From the NCBI GenBank assembly GCA_964020975.1, contig OZ026625.1, positions 43,640,794 to 43,704,793 on the forward strand: a stretch of 64,000 nucleotides of DNA, written 5' to 3'. The position numbers and the translations under genes are program-made. The notes below the pieces were generated by a model. That model was given only the letters and a program-made list of their open reading frames with translations, searched no databases and had not been told where the DNA came from. Each line of letters begins with the position of its first letter. The first letter of the stretch is position 1. This stretch comes from Hermodice carunculata (Eukaryota > Annelida > Polychaeta > Eunicida > Amphinomidae). Positions 23,393 to 38,000 of the stretch are shown in pieces.

Positions 23393-24556
23393 TGTATTAT
23401 CCTAATTTGCCCGCTTGTGTGTAATTGCATGTTCCCTGGAATTAACCATGCGAGCCGTAGGATACGATGAGTCCGGGTGAATTTGCTTTTAGTATTTTGA
23501 GATATATATAACAACCTCAAGGGTCAGTATTATTCACCCCGTAATTTTAATATTTTTAAATCTATACCTAAGAAAATATTAAATTAAAACGCGCCACAAA
23601 ATGTATTTCTGTGTGAAATAAGTCACAAACGGCACTAAATTAGAGTGCCTTCACCAATGTACCGTTTAATTTTAAAAATAGGGGGCGGGGTACGGAAGAG
23701 CTGTGGGCCAGAGGGAGACTTCACGCCTTCAAGTCTCTCACAGCAAGGAAGGGGGGGGGGGGGTGATACACATCCCTGCTGACAAAGCATCTCACAGCTA
23801 CGCCCTGTCGCTCTCCTGGATCCACAAAAAACATGTACTGTCTTTGCGACATGCATGGGAAAAAGTCTAGTTCATTTTAAATCGTTTAGATTAATTCCAG
23901 TTATTCCTCCGTGGTTATCTTATTTCAAGCCTGTTCGTCTACATTTTTCCACTAGTAGGGGGCCTAATCACTGCTGTCTGGCTGAGCAAAAAGGGAGCAC
24001 TTTCTATCTCTACATTACAACACCTTTCATGTTAACTTTAGCCCTACAGAAGAACGCAACATCTTTTCCGTGTTGATTGCAAAGCTTCTTATCTGCTTTA
24101 ATGGAAATTAGGGATCAGGAAAGCAACATGCCTGGCGGATAGCACATTTCAGTACACGCGATTCTAGATATGCATTAATTTGTCAAATGTGTGGGTTTTT
24201 TCAGTAAACCTGGAAACTATTTCTTCACGGTCTTTTAACACGGGTCTGTTATCCGCCGTTTGACTTCCAGAAGCCTGCTTAGAAGCCTCAACCCATTAAA
24301 ACTCCACCCTACAGGAAATGTATGCGCCATGTGCAAACGGATGCGTGTATAAGCTAGCTTAGGTTATCCAGATAGTTTCCACATAATGCTTGGTAATATG
24401 GCAGCAGTGTGGATCAGCTTTATGGATAAAGGTGATTTTAACCACGAATTGGCTGGACATATTAAAGTATGCTAATGATTGATAGTCTTTCTGTCATCTG
24501 AAAGAACGTTTTACAAACTTTGCAATTAATTTCATGTAAACTTACCTCGCACACAA

Positions 24557-24862
24557 TTGGCCACTTCCTTTTCTTTCCACGTGTGTCTGGTCTGCCAGAA
24601 AGCTATTGTGTACTTCCCATTTATGAAGAGATCCACCCGACAGAAGCCCAGTGTTAAGAAACACAAGGGGATTTTGAAGATCATGTCCTCTGCTGACCGG
24701 AATCTAATGCTTCTGCCTGTCCCGACTCAACACAACCGCTCTTTTCAAGATTCGTCAAGCGGCCTGTGTCCTCACTTTGACTTCCCATGTCTGCCAAGGC
24801 CAAAGCAACACCCAAAGAAACACCAGCGGTATTTTCGTACAAATTTTTTTTATCCATACTAG
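24557..24862 (+). CDS. possible unassigned coding segment
   Basis: The frame contains MKRSTRQKPSVKKHKGILKI and SADRNLMLLPVPTQHNRSFQ, then PRPKQHPKKHQRYF, with balanced composition rather than simple sequence. It is basic and has no recognisable domain. No adjoining exon or splice partner was found, so it may be a chance frame or a single exon of an unseen gene. Confidence 0.15.
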   Translation: MATSFSFHVCLVCQKAIVYFPFMKRSTRQKPSVKKHKGILKIMSSADRNLMLLPVPTQHNRSFQDSSSGLCPHFDFPCLPRPKQHPKKHQRYFRTNFFYPY

Positions 24863-24984
24863 GTACAAAAGTTTGAAATCCCATATCTTTGCCAAAAATT
24901 AAAGTAAAAATGTTCCCATCGTTTTCACAAGCTTAGATTATATTTTATTATTTACATTCTCACAAAACATTTAAACAATTTGGT

Positions 24985-25227
24985 TTAAAAGTTCCGGAGG
25001 AGTCGAAGCTGGCCTTCAGGCACAAAGTGATCACAGAAAATTAAAAAAAAAAAAAAAGAAAAAAAAGCGCCACAGAGTGGCCCAAACAAAAAATAACTAC
25101 CCCTGATGGCATCGTGTGCAATATCTCAGCAATTCGCCGAGTATTTCCCGAGAAGAGTTTCTTTTCAGAAAAATACATAAAATCAATATGTTAATAGGTA
25201 AATTAAAAAACACACGCATTAATAAAA

Positions 25228-25277
<50 letters not shown>

Positions 25278-25455
25278 CATTATTATCTCCTTCGCAAATG
25301 TGGTTGAAGCCCACATGGGAATGTATTAATGTGTAGACTCAAAGCATTCCATGGTGAAAATTTGGAAGCAGCGTTTAGTCTAACGGACATATGGACAGAC
25401 AAACGACCGACGCAAACGTCAGCAGAGCCCAAAATCCCCCCCCCCCCCGTCCTTT
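24985..25455 (+). repeat. diverged DH2-like remnant with embedded (AT)n
   Basis: GTTCCGGAGGAGTCGAAG, A-rich blocks and GCGCCACAGAGTGG resemble DH2 subunits (TTCGGAGAAGAAG and GCGCCACCTGGTGAAC). The right end has TAACGGACATATGGACAGAC, like the GACGGACGGAC stretch at DH2 3' ends. An (AT)n run occupies 25231-25275. This is a weak family assignment. Confidence 0.4.
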
Positions 25456-26706
25456 TTTTTCGCGAAAAAAGCTGCTCTCGCATTACATGCGTGACCGATT
25501 TTAATGAAAACATGGAACTACAAATTGGCTTGATATGCGACTCTGATCACAGACCCGCTTATTTTGTATGCCTGTGCACCAATCAATAGTTTACTAATTC
25601 ATCTTGTCATCTGAGGTAATATGCAGACAGCCATATCAAATAACTTGATTAGTTTTAGAGCTGTCACAAAGTCAGACATGAATTTAAAAATGCCTGAAGA
25701 GACTGCAATCTACACCCTCGATTAAAATCTTTTGAAACTTCTCTTCATATGAGCGCCGACCAGGAGCGCCATTATTATGGAGGGACATTAATACATGGCA
25801 ATTTAACTTGCATATTTGCTCGCAAAAGAACAAATTAGTCAACTTTCTTGTCATTTTTCCTGAACCAGCTCAACCTTTCCTGACAAGAGCATTAATTGAA
25901 ACTCTCTGGTCATCACATTAAACAGAAGGCAAGTCATTCAATGCTCACAACTGTCCCTGAGTGCTCTGTCGTTGGCCGCCATTTCGTTGGAACAAAATTA
26001 AAGTTGTGAATGATGCCAAAAATTGATAGAATGAATGGGTAACATAAACTACTGAAGAATAAGTTCCAGCTTTTACAACTTAATATAAATTACATACTTT
26101 TTACTTATTCTTAGTTATCTTCTTTGACTTATACCCTGATTTACCAAGTTACTGGACCAGGCCAAGGTGCCAGTCTTTGTGTTTCTCAACAAACCTAACT
26201 TCTACAGGTTATGATTAAGAAAGAAATGACTTAGAGTTATTGCGGTCTGAAATTCCTATAGACAATAACATGTCAAGTTACTACTTGGAGCTGTTTACAG
26301 GCCACCTGATTCTCTATTATTGTTTTGGGAAAATTAACAAAGTAGTCTTGGTTTAAGCAGTATGTCCATGTCAGAACGAAGGAGAAATACGAGTCCGTAC
26401 GCAGGGGTCACTTCCGTTCAACGAAGAGTGGCTCATTTGGAATCGAGACGCTTTGCGTGGAATAAAGTGGTCTGAGTGGGCTAAAATACGTCCGACAACT
26501 CAATTTTTAGGCAGGGATCGGGAGAGTGGATTGTGACAACTCTTTTGGTATATAGGTTATATGCGTCCGGCAGCAGAAGGTGTTTAAAACAGGAAAAACA
26601 GCAAGGGGGGCGCCGATTTTTGTTTGTTCCCTGCGAACCCTAATCTAGTAATCAGTGTTTTCGGCCGGTCAGTAGGCCTATGAATGGGTTCGTATCGACC
26701 AGAATA
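25456..26706. other. no recognisable feature
   Basis: No gene, RNA or repeat family recognised. Confidence 0.5.
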
Positions 26707-26885
<179 letters not shown>

Positions 26886-28139
26886 CTTTATTCTTTAACC
26901 AGGGTACCTGGCTCAGTGCAAAAGCTCTGATCTTCCGCCAGGCCATGGATGATAAGATGGATACATATGATGACTATAAAACTTGATAAGCTTGTTAGCA
27001 AGTCAGTCTGGGTGCCTGGAGAAACTGCAATGCAGTGTATGCAGCTGTGACATAAGCTCCAAGTGTGTAATGGCATGTGAACAGTATGGCCAAGTTGGTG
27101 AAAAGTGTTGGAGAATGATATAAGTTGACATGTCTAGCGTTGACCTTTCAAGGTCACTCTAGATCAAAAAAGACAACACCAGATGAAAGCTTATATGTCA
27201 TTTTCTACTCATGTCCAATAGTAACTATGGCCCCAAAGTGCACCGTTTTCCATATACAGATATTCTAATGCTGTGTGGCCTTGCTTTGACCTTTCAAGGT
27301 CACTCAAGGTCAAAAAGCACCACATGAAAGCCCGTAAATCATTTCCTATTCACGTTTAATAGTAACTATGGCCCTAAAGTGCACCGTTTTCCATGTACAA
27401 AGATTTTCATGGTGTGTGACTTTGATTTGACCTTTCAAGGTCACTCAATGTCAAAAAAGACAGCACAGCGTAACAGCCCATATGCACAAACCTACACATT
27501 ATAGTTGGAATGGCATCTCTATCTATGATAATTTGGAAGATATTCAAGATTTAAATTTTGTGTATTCACCTAATTTGCATAAATTCAATTCTTACAATTT
27601 TGGTTCATGGTTCACTGGATGCGCCTATAGCAGAAACCTATATGCAGAATTTAAAATCGCATCTCTTTCTATAATATTTTTGAAGATATTCAAGATTTAA
27701 ATTTTAGGTAATCATCTAATTTGCATAAATTCAAATCCTACAAGTTTGGTTCATGGTTCATTGGATGCACCTCTATCACAAACGTATATATTGAATTTGG
27801 AATGGCATCTCTATCTATTATAGCTTTGAAGATATTCAAGATTTAAATTTTCAAAGTGCCTTAATTTGCATAATTTAACATTTTACAAAGTTTTTTTACT
27901 GTCCATTAGATTGGCAGATGTCACAAACGTTCGTGCTGAACTTCGAATTTGGTATCTATCTCTAATAGTTTTGAAGATATGGAGCTTTTAAAATTTTAAT
28001 TGCCCCTAATTAGCATAATTTTGAACATCATGACTATTCCAAATCAGAGAGACAACTGCCCTTCTATGTGTATTACCATGCCAAGTTGAAGCAGTGAACC
28101 TTGCATGGTGTCTGAGGAAAGCTCCGGACAAATTTGGCG

Positions 28140-28177
28140 GAAAGAAGAAGGAAGAAAGAAAAAAAGAGAGAAAAAAA

Positions 28178-28241
<64 letters not shown>

Positions 28242-28242
28242 A
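28140..28242. repeat. (GAAA)n array in DH1 copy 1, first
   Basis: AG-rich tetranucleotide array between GGCGGAAAG and the first 3'-type hairpin. Confidence 0.95.
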
Positions 28243-28313
28243 CTTTGCGAAAACAGTATGTCTCGGTTGGCACCCAGACATAATGAGAGAGATATAGTGA
28301 GAGAGAGGGAGGG

Positions 28314-28428
<115 letters not shown>

Positions 28429-28553
28429 TTTCGAAAAACAAAATGTCTGGGTTGGCACCCAGACATAATGAAGGGATGCCACTTATAAAATATAACTCTC
28501 TGCACATTGAAAATATAGATTAACTGAATACAATATATGATACAAGAAAATTT

Positions 28554-29841
28554 GATTTGCTTGTTAGCAAGTCAGTCTGGGTGCCTGGAGAAACTGCAAT
28601 GCAATGTATGCAGCTGTGACATAAGCTCCAAGTGTGTAATGGCATGTGAACAGTATGGCCAAGTTGGTGAAAAGTGTTGGAGAATGATATAAGTTGACAT
28701 GTCTAGCGTTGACCTTTCAAGGTCACTCTAGATCAAAAAAGACAACACCAGATGAAAGCTTATATGTCATTTTCTACTCATGTCCAATAGTAACTATGGC
28801 CCCAAAGTGCACCGTTTTCCATATACAGATATTCTAATGCTGTGTGGCCTTGCTTTGACCTTTCAAGGTCACTCAAGGTCAAAAAGCACCACATGAAAGC
28901 CCGTAAATCATTTCCTATTCACGTTTAATAGTAACTATGGCCCTAAAGTGCACCGTTTTCCATGTACAAAGATTTTCATGGTGTGTGACTTTGATTTGAC
29001 CTTTCAAGGTCACTCAATGTCAAAAAAGACAGCACAGCGTAACAGCCCATATGCACAAACCTACACATTGAAGTTGGAATGGCATCTCTATCTATGATAA
29101 TTTAGAAGATATTCAAGATTTAAATTTTGTGTATTCACCTAATTTGCATAAATTCAATTCTTACAATTTTGGTTCATGGTTCACTGGATGCGCCTATAGC
29201 AGAAACCTATATGCAGAATTTAAAATCGCATCTCTTTCTATAATATTTTTGAAGATATTCAAGATTTAAATTTTAGGTAATCATCTAATTTGCATAAATT
29301 CAAATCCTACAAGTTTGGTTCATGGTTCATTGGATGCACCTCTATCACAAACGTATATATTGAATTTGGAATGGCATCTCTATCTATTATAGCTTTGAAG
29401 ATATTCAAGATTTAAATTTTCAAAGTGCCTTAATTTGCATAATTTAACATTTTACAAAGTTTTTTTACTGTCCATTAGATTGGCAGATGTCACAAACGTT
29501 CGTGCTGAACTTCGAATTTGGTATCTATCTCTAATAGTTTTGAAGATATGGAGCTTTTAAAATTTTAATTGCCCCTAATTAGCATAATTTTGAACATCAT
29601 GACTATTCCAAATCAGAGAGACAACTGCCCTTCTATGTGTATTACCATGCCAAGTTGAAGCAGTGAACCTTGCATGGTGTCTGAGGAAAGCTCCGGACAA
29701 ATTTGGCGGAAAGAAGAAGAAAGAAAGAAAAAAAGAGAGAAAAAAGAAAAGAAAGAAAGAAAGAAAGAACTTCGCGAAAACAGTATGTCTGGGTTGGCAC
29801 CCAGACATAATGAGAGAGATATAGTGAGAGAGAGGGAGGGA

Positions 29842-29905
<64 letters not shown>

Positions 29906-29961
29906 AAAAGAAAGAAGGAAAGAAAGAAAGAAAGAAAGAAAGAACGAAAGAAAGAAAGAAA

Positions 29962-30038
<77 letters not shown>

Positions 30039-30086
30039 AAAAAGAAATTTTCGAAAAACAAAATGTCTGGGTTGGCACCCAGACAT
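28554..30086 (+). repeat. DH1 family element, tandem copy 2
   Basis: It opens with GATTTGC-TTGTTA-GCAAGTC (28554-28573, a hairpin with one G-T pair) and ends with the perfect hairpin 30063-30086. Apart from GAAA array lengths and a few substitutions it repeats copy 1 base for base, including the three TGACCTTTCAAGGTCA sites (28710, 28856, 28997) and the internal hairpin at 29785-29808. Recent tandem duplication is implied. Confidence 0.93.
29713..30045. repeat. GAAA arrays of DH1 copy 2
   Basis: Two AG-rich arrays (29713-29769 and about 29840-30045) lie on either side of the internal hairpin. The second carries CGAAA, GGAAA and AGAAG variants. Confidence 0.95.
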
Positions 30087-30173
30087 AATGAAGGGATGAC
30101 AATTATAAAATATAACTCTCTACACATTGAAAATATAGATTAACTGAATACAGTATATGATACTAGAAAATTT

Positions 30174-31491
<1,318 letters not shown>

Positions 31492-31544
31492 AATAATAAA
31501 AGAATATCACAATCTAAAATCATATATCAAGATAGACAAGATAA

Positions 31545-32516
31545 CGTAAGGAGTAAAAGCAAATGGAACACTCAGTGAGAAGGGGAGGGGGGGAGGCTTT
31601 ACATATTAATGTAGAGCTATGGCACGATAAAATGGAGCACAAGCTCCGGTCATCAGACCACATCACCCCCCTCCCCAACACAATATTGTCGCAGCAGGCC
31701 GAAGCCAGCCAGGCCTTAAAACGTGAAAGTGAACGGGCATTCCTTACAACTAGTGGGAGGATATTCCAGGCGACCGTGCCTCTGTAGGTCATCCTGCCCT
31801 TGCCAATATTAAGTCGGGAGGGTTGCACATATAATGAATTGTTGAATGAAGACTGAGTATTATGAGCGTGTATTTCCAATATTTTATGGAATTTTGATGT
31901 GATGTATTCCGGCATGAGGTTATGCGTAGCCTTGTACATGAAGACAGGACTATGCAGATTTCTTCTTTGCTGTAGTGTTAAAATATTGGAGATCCGAAAT
32001 TAGTGTATATCTGTTTGATTTGTTTATTATCCTTAAAGCACGGTTCTGAAGAATTTATAGTCTATTTTTTAATTCATAATTGACAAGAACGGGAGTCCCA
32101 TACGGTATCACAGTAGTCCATGTGGGGAAGAGCAAGTGACATGTACAGAGTCAAGAGAAGATATTTAGGTAGATATTTGCTTGCTCTTCCCAACATGGCA
32201 ATTCTGCAATTTACTTTCGTGGCAATATGTTCAATATGTTTGCAGAAAGACAAAGTGTGGTCCAGCACCACCTGCCAAGAACATGAAGGAATCAACCCAC
32301 AGGCGCTTGTGTACGTCACGGCGACCGACTGTGGGCGAAGAAAAAGGCCCGCAGCGATGGCTCTTGCCTCAGACAAGCAGCCATCAACCACGGTTTTCTG
32401 AGTTCTGTCAGTGAGATATGATTTGAACCAGCTGCGTGACCTGCCCTCGACACCGTACACCCCCAGCTTTGTTGATGGCAACCATTCTGCTGGTTGCTCC
32501 TGTGGGAAAACTCGCA
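31545..32516 (-). mobile_element. LINE ORF2 remnant, minus strand, internally deleted
   Basis: Read on the minus strand from 32516: LGVYGVEGRSRSWFKSYLTD, RTQKTVVDGCLSEARAIAAG, then directly LSFCKHIEHIATKVNCRIAM, LPHMDYCDTVWDSR, and in another frame TYRGTVAWNILPLVVRNARS with LSRFKAWLAS. The order is that of a CR1/Jockey-group reverse transcriptase and its C-terminal tail. The segment with the PQGS and YADD motifs is missing between ARAIAAG and the thumb, so this is an internal deletion. A frame change lies near 31940-32070. The left (3') limit is approximate. Confidence 0.82.
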
Positions 32517-33061
32517 TGCTAGAGTCCAGTATACATCACGTACACAAGATACACCACACGTACATGTATGCACAATGAGTGGATGGAGAATTTCACGGGC
32601 CCAACATTGCCGAGAGGTTTCACTGTGTGCAGTTAGTTTTTCATCTGATGAAAGCAGGCTGCATTACATTATGCCATACGGCAAAAGCAGGACCCAATCT
32701 TTCCACAGTTGACTGCAACCATGCTCACGGGAAAATTCCCAAACTTTCACATGCCACAGCTTCATGAAAAGTTGATAAATCCTCACTATTTTCTCGAATC
32801 TAGATGTACTTGAGGTAAATAATGCTCTGACAAATTGCAAAGAATTCTGTGCATATTTGTTGGACAATAAGTTAAAAGTGACCTTAACACACAAAACTTC
32901 ATTAAAAAGGTAGTGGAAAACAGTAGCGCCACCTGCCTGCAAAATGAAAACTAAGTAACCCCTGGAGTCTTAAATGAAATATCAAAGTATTTGGGCCAAT
33001 TGTTCTTCAGAAAATGAACTTTCATTTAAAAAAAAAAAATCTTGCAAAATAAAAACCAACT

Positions 33062-35215
33062 GGCTGTGTGAACAGCCTATGCTCAGCTGGCCTACACATT
33101 CATCACACTTGCAGCTCTGTGAACTTGGGATAGGATCAAGGTCACCCATGTACTGAGTAAGCCTGACCTTTATAGAAGAACACTTATGTGCAACATCAAG
33201 ATCCCAGTTCAAGTAGTTCTTGAGTTAGAGTGAAGAGTAAAATTCATGTATGTTGCACTGTGACCCCAGAAACGACGTCGAGGTCACTCATGTACTGTCT
33301 AACCACCACCTTCATAGAAAAACATTAAGATGTTCAACCATCAAGGTTCAAACATCACTTGAGCAGGACCATTTGCACAAAACAGGCAGACACTTATAAA
33401 GGGTACATCCCTACCAAGTTTGGCACAAATCTGGCCAAAATGATTATAGCATTTACAAGAAATTCCCATGTTTAACTTTCCCAGTCAACTTTTTCATAAT
33501 TTTTTTTTTTTTTAAATCATAAAAAGTCCAAAAATCCCTGGAACGTGACAATTTGGACAAATTTGTTATAGAGACCCACCCAAGGTATATGGCCACCAAA
33601 TTTGAAGTAAATCTGAGAGACAGTTTCTTTAGAGAAGCCCAAAATGTGAATTACCATTATGGAATGCATTAGAATGCCCATTGACTTGCATAGGGAGCAA
33701 CAGAAAAGGTGCATTTACAGAAAAATTCCCCGAATTGAAAAAAAAAATTGTTAAAGAGCAGGAATCCACATAAGTGCTACCTGGTGAACATCTTTGCTTG
33801 ACCCTTTCACAAGTAACATATCCACAAAGTTTCAACTTAATCTGAGAGATGGTTCTGGAGAAGTCACAAGTAACGGAAACACACAAAAATTCATAAAAAA
33901 AGGGGGGGGGACAATGCACCACCACCTGGTGAACAAATTAAGAACTAGGAGTCCCTTTGAGTGTTTTTATGTAATATCAAAGCAATTGGATGTTTGGTTG
34001 TGGGAAGAAGGTTTTGTAAGATTTGTCCAAAAAAAGAACAAAAAAATTCATTAAAAGTCCAAAAATTACTGGAGAGTGACCTTTCGAACAAACCTGGTAG
34101 AAACCCACCCAAGGTTCATTGCCACCAAGTTTGAAGTCAATCTGGATGATGGTTTGGGAGAAGTTGAAAATGTGAATTAGCATTAGAATGCCCATTGACT
34201 TGCACTGTAATCAAAAGGAAAGGTTCATTGACCAATAAGTCCCGAAAGGAATCCACAGCAGTGCCATCTAGTGAACAACTTTGTTTGACTCTTCCAAAAG
34301 AAACATATCCATAAAGTTTTAGCTTAATCAGAGTGATGGTTCTGGAGAAGAAGTCAAAAATAGCAATAGCACACAAAAAATCATAAAAGATTAGAAAAAA
34401 TATCGCAGTGCCACCTGGTGAAAAATTCAGAACTAGGAGTGTCCGGGAGTGTCCCTGTGTGATATCAAAGCAATTGGGTGAGCGCTTTTGGAGAAGATTT
34501 TTTAAGATTTGCCCCCCAAAAAGGACAAAAAAAAATCATAAAAAATCCAAAAATCACTGGAGAGTGACCATTTGAATAAACTTGGTAGAGACCCACCCAA
34601 GGCACATACCCACCAAGTTTCAAGTCAATCTAGCTAACTGTTTTGGAGAAGTCAAAAATGTTAATTTTTGACCATGAACGACAGATGACAGACATCTCCA
34701 TTGAAACTTAAAAGCTATTCCACCATACCGACACTGGGATATACAGGTAAATAGTAATACAGTTTTTAGCACCATAAAGTTGACTAGAGGTGTTATGAAG
34801 TAAAGTTTACTAGGGTATTAGCTGGAAGCCACCTCTTTCACTATACTGGATGATGGTTGAAACGAAAGAAATCCTGCAAAAAGTGAGTCTGATCATAGTT
34901 TTCTGACTTAAGACAGACTAGAGAAAATTCTCTAGGTGGGTTAAATATATTTTACCCCGGGTTCTTTCCCTCTTACCACTCTTTACACTTTGAGGACTAC
35001 ACTTGTCATTTCAAGCTCCATCTTGACATAGTTTGACTGAAGTTCTTGAGTTAGTGTTGTGTTTTTTAGTTATTTGGTCATATCTCTGGAAACATTTCAA
35101 CAGAGTTTTGTGTAGTTGTTGTTTTTTATAACGTTTGCATTGTAGTTTTGGCAACAGACAGACGGACGACAGACAGAGGACCATAAGATAAGCTTAGCTG
35201 ACTGACAAGTCAGAT
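33062..35215 (+). repeat. DH2 family element with both terminal hairpins
   Basis: 5' hairpin GGCTGT-GTGA-ACAGCC at 33062-33077, then a leader shared with 40.4 kb (CATTCATCACACTTGCAGCT, CATGTATGTTGCACTGTGAC). Two ~520-bp core units follow at 33540-34680, anchored by GAATGCCCATTGACTTGCA at about 33672 and 34189. The tail has ACAGACAGACGGACGACAGA and a 3' hairpin region AGCTGACTGACAAGTCAG (about 35193-35215). About 470 bp of unrelated sequence (34690-35150) may be an insertion or variable part. Confidence 0.8.
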
Positions 35216-35499
35216 GAGCTGAAAATGTCTAAAATCAAAGCAATCCACACAAAAATTCAGGCCTTCATGTTTGAGGAGTGTGATTTTTCATTCGCCTTAA
35301 AAGCTCACCAAAAATAATTGAGGTGTGCTCCCAAAAACACACCTGAATTTTGCATTTCAGTATACTCTAACTATAGCAATAGCTCACCTAGAATAATTTC
35401 AGCCGAGCTTTTTTCAGCTCACCAACAATTTTTAGATGTGAAGGCCTGCGGTTTTAAGAAGTCAAAAATGTAAAAAGTTAACAGACAGAGAGACACAAA

Positions 35500-36745
35500 C
35501 AGATTGTATACAAGCTTTGCAGACTGACAAGTCTTTGGTTCTGATTTCCGTCAAACTGTAGATGGTGCCACTATAGTATCTCCATAAATCGTGATTTTGA
35601 CCTCCTCCACGATGCCACCAAATTTCATGATTGTGATTCACTAAAAATTACCGATAGTAAAGCATTCACAGAACTTCCACATTTTAGCTCCTAAATTTCA
35701 AGTGGCCATATGACCTTCACCTTCCACTCAGTTTAAAAAGCTATTTAATTCAAAATGTGCGCCCTGCGTCCAGCTATCCATACATGGCCTGTTTGTTCAA
35801 ATCTTGTACTTACTTCTTCAGTTATAGAAGAAAAACACTTAACTTGGGAGAAGCTCCAAACTCCATAATCATTGGGCCACAGTAACAAAACAAGTAGGTC
35901 ACCAAGTAGAATGTAGTCATGTGCAATTTTGATCTGGAGACTAAGTTCTCTTTGCCATTGATGTCCAAGCCATACCCTGTCATTACAAAATCATGCCTTT
36001 CAACTTAACAGAACTGGTGACCTAAGAAAAATAGGTCAAGGTCATCAATATTATATAACATTTTAGCATTGGACATAATTTATATATCCTATGACTTGCT
36101 AGGTCTAATTCAATTATTTTTGGGATATGCAACTCCAACACATTTTGGCTCATGATTTCAAAGTATAGGTGGTGCCCCTAATATCATATACAACTGAGAT
36201 TTTGAAATCCTCCACAATATCACTAAATCTCCTGAAGAACTGTCAAAATTAAGCATGCTAGAGTAGTCACAAGATTTTCCCGTTTGACCCATATATATAG
36301 TATAGACCCATATCCTTTACATGGATTGCGAAGCAGGCAAAGCCTATATTAAGCACTCTCCATGGCACAGATCGTAACGTATACTTCCTACCTACATGTT
36401 TGGTGGCGGAAACCGAAGGACTCGGAGAAAACCACCGTGCACAGTCAGAGTGGTAGGAACTCTTTCCACATGCTTCCCCGGCCGTGAATCGAACTCGGGC
36501 CGCAGAGGTGAAAGGCGAGCGTGTTGCAGCTCGGCCAACCCTGCACCCTTATTACATTATGCTGTAGGTGACACTAACCACCAATATCAAACTCAACCTA
36601 GATTTTCACACAAATAAGAAATTGTATTGGGCTAACTCAAAAACTGTGGATTATGGTGTTCACAAGTTTAGCAAAAAGTTTATGGATAGACAGATGCACA
36701 AAATGACATGCAGACAGACATGAGCTCTGTGACCTTTGGCCAACA
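35500..36745 (+). repeat. repeat-rich stretch related to DH2, with a diverged direct repeat
   Basis: About 35545-35660 and 36155-36260 share GTAGATGGTGCC/GTATAGGTGGTGCC, a GATTTTGA block, CCTCCAC-AT and CACCAAAT/CACTAAAT. At 35518-35533 lies AGACTGACAAGTCT, a short form of the DH2 3' hairpin with loop GACA. GACAGACAGAC-like tails occur near 35485 and 36688. Confidence 0.5.
36390..36548 (-). mobile_element. tRNA-derived SINE
   Basis: On the minus strand, 36548 to 36480 reads as a tRNA-like head: an A-box-like TTGGCCGAGCTGCAACACGC and, ~35 nt later, the B-box-like GAGTTCGATTC, the correct order for an internal RNA polymerase III promoter. The body that follows (down to ~36390) has GTGGTTTTCTCCGAGTCCTT and GGTTTCCGCCACC. 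This resembles the conserved central domains known from several animal SINE superfamilies (recall only). Such elements are copied by LINE reverse transcriptase. No terminal repeat or poly-A tail was identified. Confidence 0.6.
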
Positions 36746-36749
36746 GAGC

Positions 36750-37507
36750 AAAAAAGTGATTTTTTTTTTACTTGGGACAGAGTATTCCCTTGGCCTATTC
36801 CGTGTTCAATTCCTCATAAAACATTGACAGGCAAATTAACAATACCACAACAGCATAGACTGTATTTGAGCATACAAATTTGATATCCCAACACATTTTC
36901 CTTGAATGATCCCTTTTGCCTGCTTTTGGCTAAACTAGTAAGTGTGGACATAAACGGTACTGCCAGCAAGTCTTGCACCCATTTTTGAGCCGTTCCTGAA
37001 TCCTGCACACTGGCTGTTTCTTGCCATTCTAACTTTGGTTAGATCCATGAGGACCTTGGGGTGGATCCCTCAAAAAGTTTCAAAGTGACAGGCCCAGGAT
37101 CATGACTGTCTGCAGAATGATCTGGTCAGTTACCAGGTCCTCCCTGTCCCTCAACAGCTTCCTTAAAGCTATGAAGTGCCACAGCATTACAATTACCATA
37201 ACAGGAGACTTCGACTCCCCTACAGAAGAATGCTATGGTGATGGTCTGCTGGGTTTGCCCCTGTGGGGGATCCCACAGTCCCCTGGCTGTGGAGAAGGTG
37301 CACTACGTTTCTACCAAACTTGCAACTCATGCTTGTAAACATGACACAAGAAGTTTTCATCAGCTTTCAAATGTTTAATGTTGTATATATACACTTATTT
37401 ACAAACTACTGATGTCGCAAGCATCAGTTGGCAGTGCTCTATTAAATCATTTATAAAAGAGGACTTGCGAGGCATATCAGTTTGCTAAATATCATCATCA
37501 AATACAT
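36750..37507. other. no recognisable gene
   Basis: Open frames on both strands at 36814-37008 and 37102-37338 are short and unassigned. Confidence 0.45.
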
Positions 37508-37758
37508 TTAACTCATTCCATACTATGGTCCCAGGCCTTGATCAGTGGTTCTGGCACTGCTTGGCAAGTCATGCTACAGCTGCCCTTGTGGCAACTGCAG
37601 CATGACTTGCCAGGCAGTGCCAGATCCACTGACCTAAGACTCTAGGCATGTTGGTACTTGAATGAAAGCTCTTTTCATGAAGAATTTGAATATGCAAGTG
37701 TCGTCAAAAATCTAGGTAAATATGTGGAAAAATCGGGGACTGGCATGGAATGAGTTAA
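37508..37758. mobile_element. TTAA-flanked MITE with internal hairpin
   Basis: TTAACTCATTCCAT at the left and ATGGAATGAGTTAA at the right form terminal inverted repeats bounded by TTAA. TTAA is the target used by piggyBac transposons. Inside, GGCACTGC-TTGGCAAGTCATGC and its reverse complement (about 37554-37624) form a long imperfect hairpin. It has no coding capacity. Confidence 0.75.
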
Positions 37759-37904
37759 ATCCTCTCCCACTCACATCACCCGAGTTCACATGCATGAAAA
37801 ATGTCCTCTCCACGTTTTTTTCCCCCTTCAATTTCTTGTCACATGAAGCATGATGAAGCATTGTTGACAGGATATATCAAGATTTCATGCCCCAGGTCAA
37901 CAAC

Positions 37905-37996
37905 TTTCTATGGCGTGGGTCAAATTAAGGCTGGGTCAACAGCTTTCTTTCCCATGGGTTGGGCAACCCATGCCAGGGAAAGCTGTTGACCTGGAA
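37905..37996. repeat. hairpin fragment of the TTAA-MITE family
   Basis: GGTCAACAGCTTTC and GAAAGCTGTTGACC pair around a CCCATGGGTTGGGCAACCCA centre. The same GTCAACAGCTTT/AAAGCTGTTGAC stem occurs in the MITEs at 44.3 and 49.4 kb, and one arm of it at 63.5 kb. Confidence 0.7.
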
Positions 37997-38000
37997 CATG

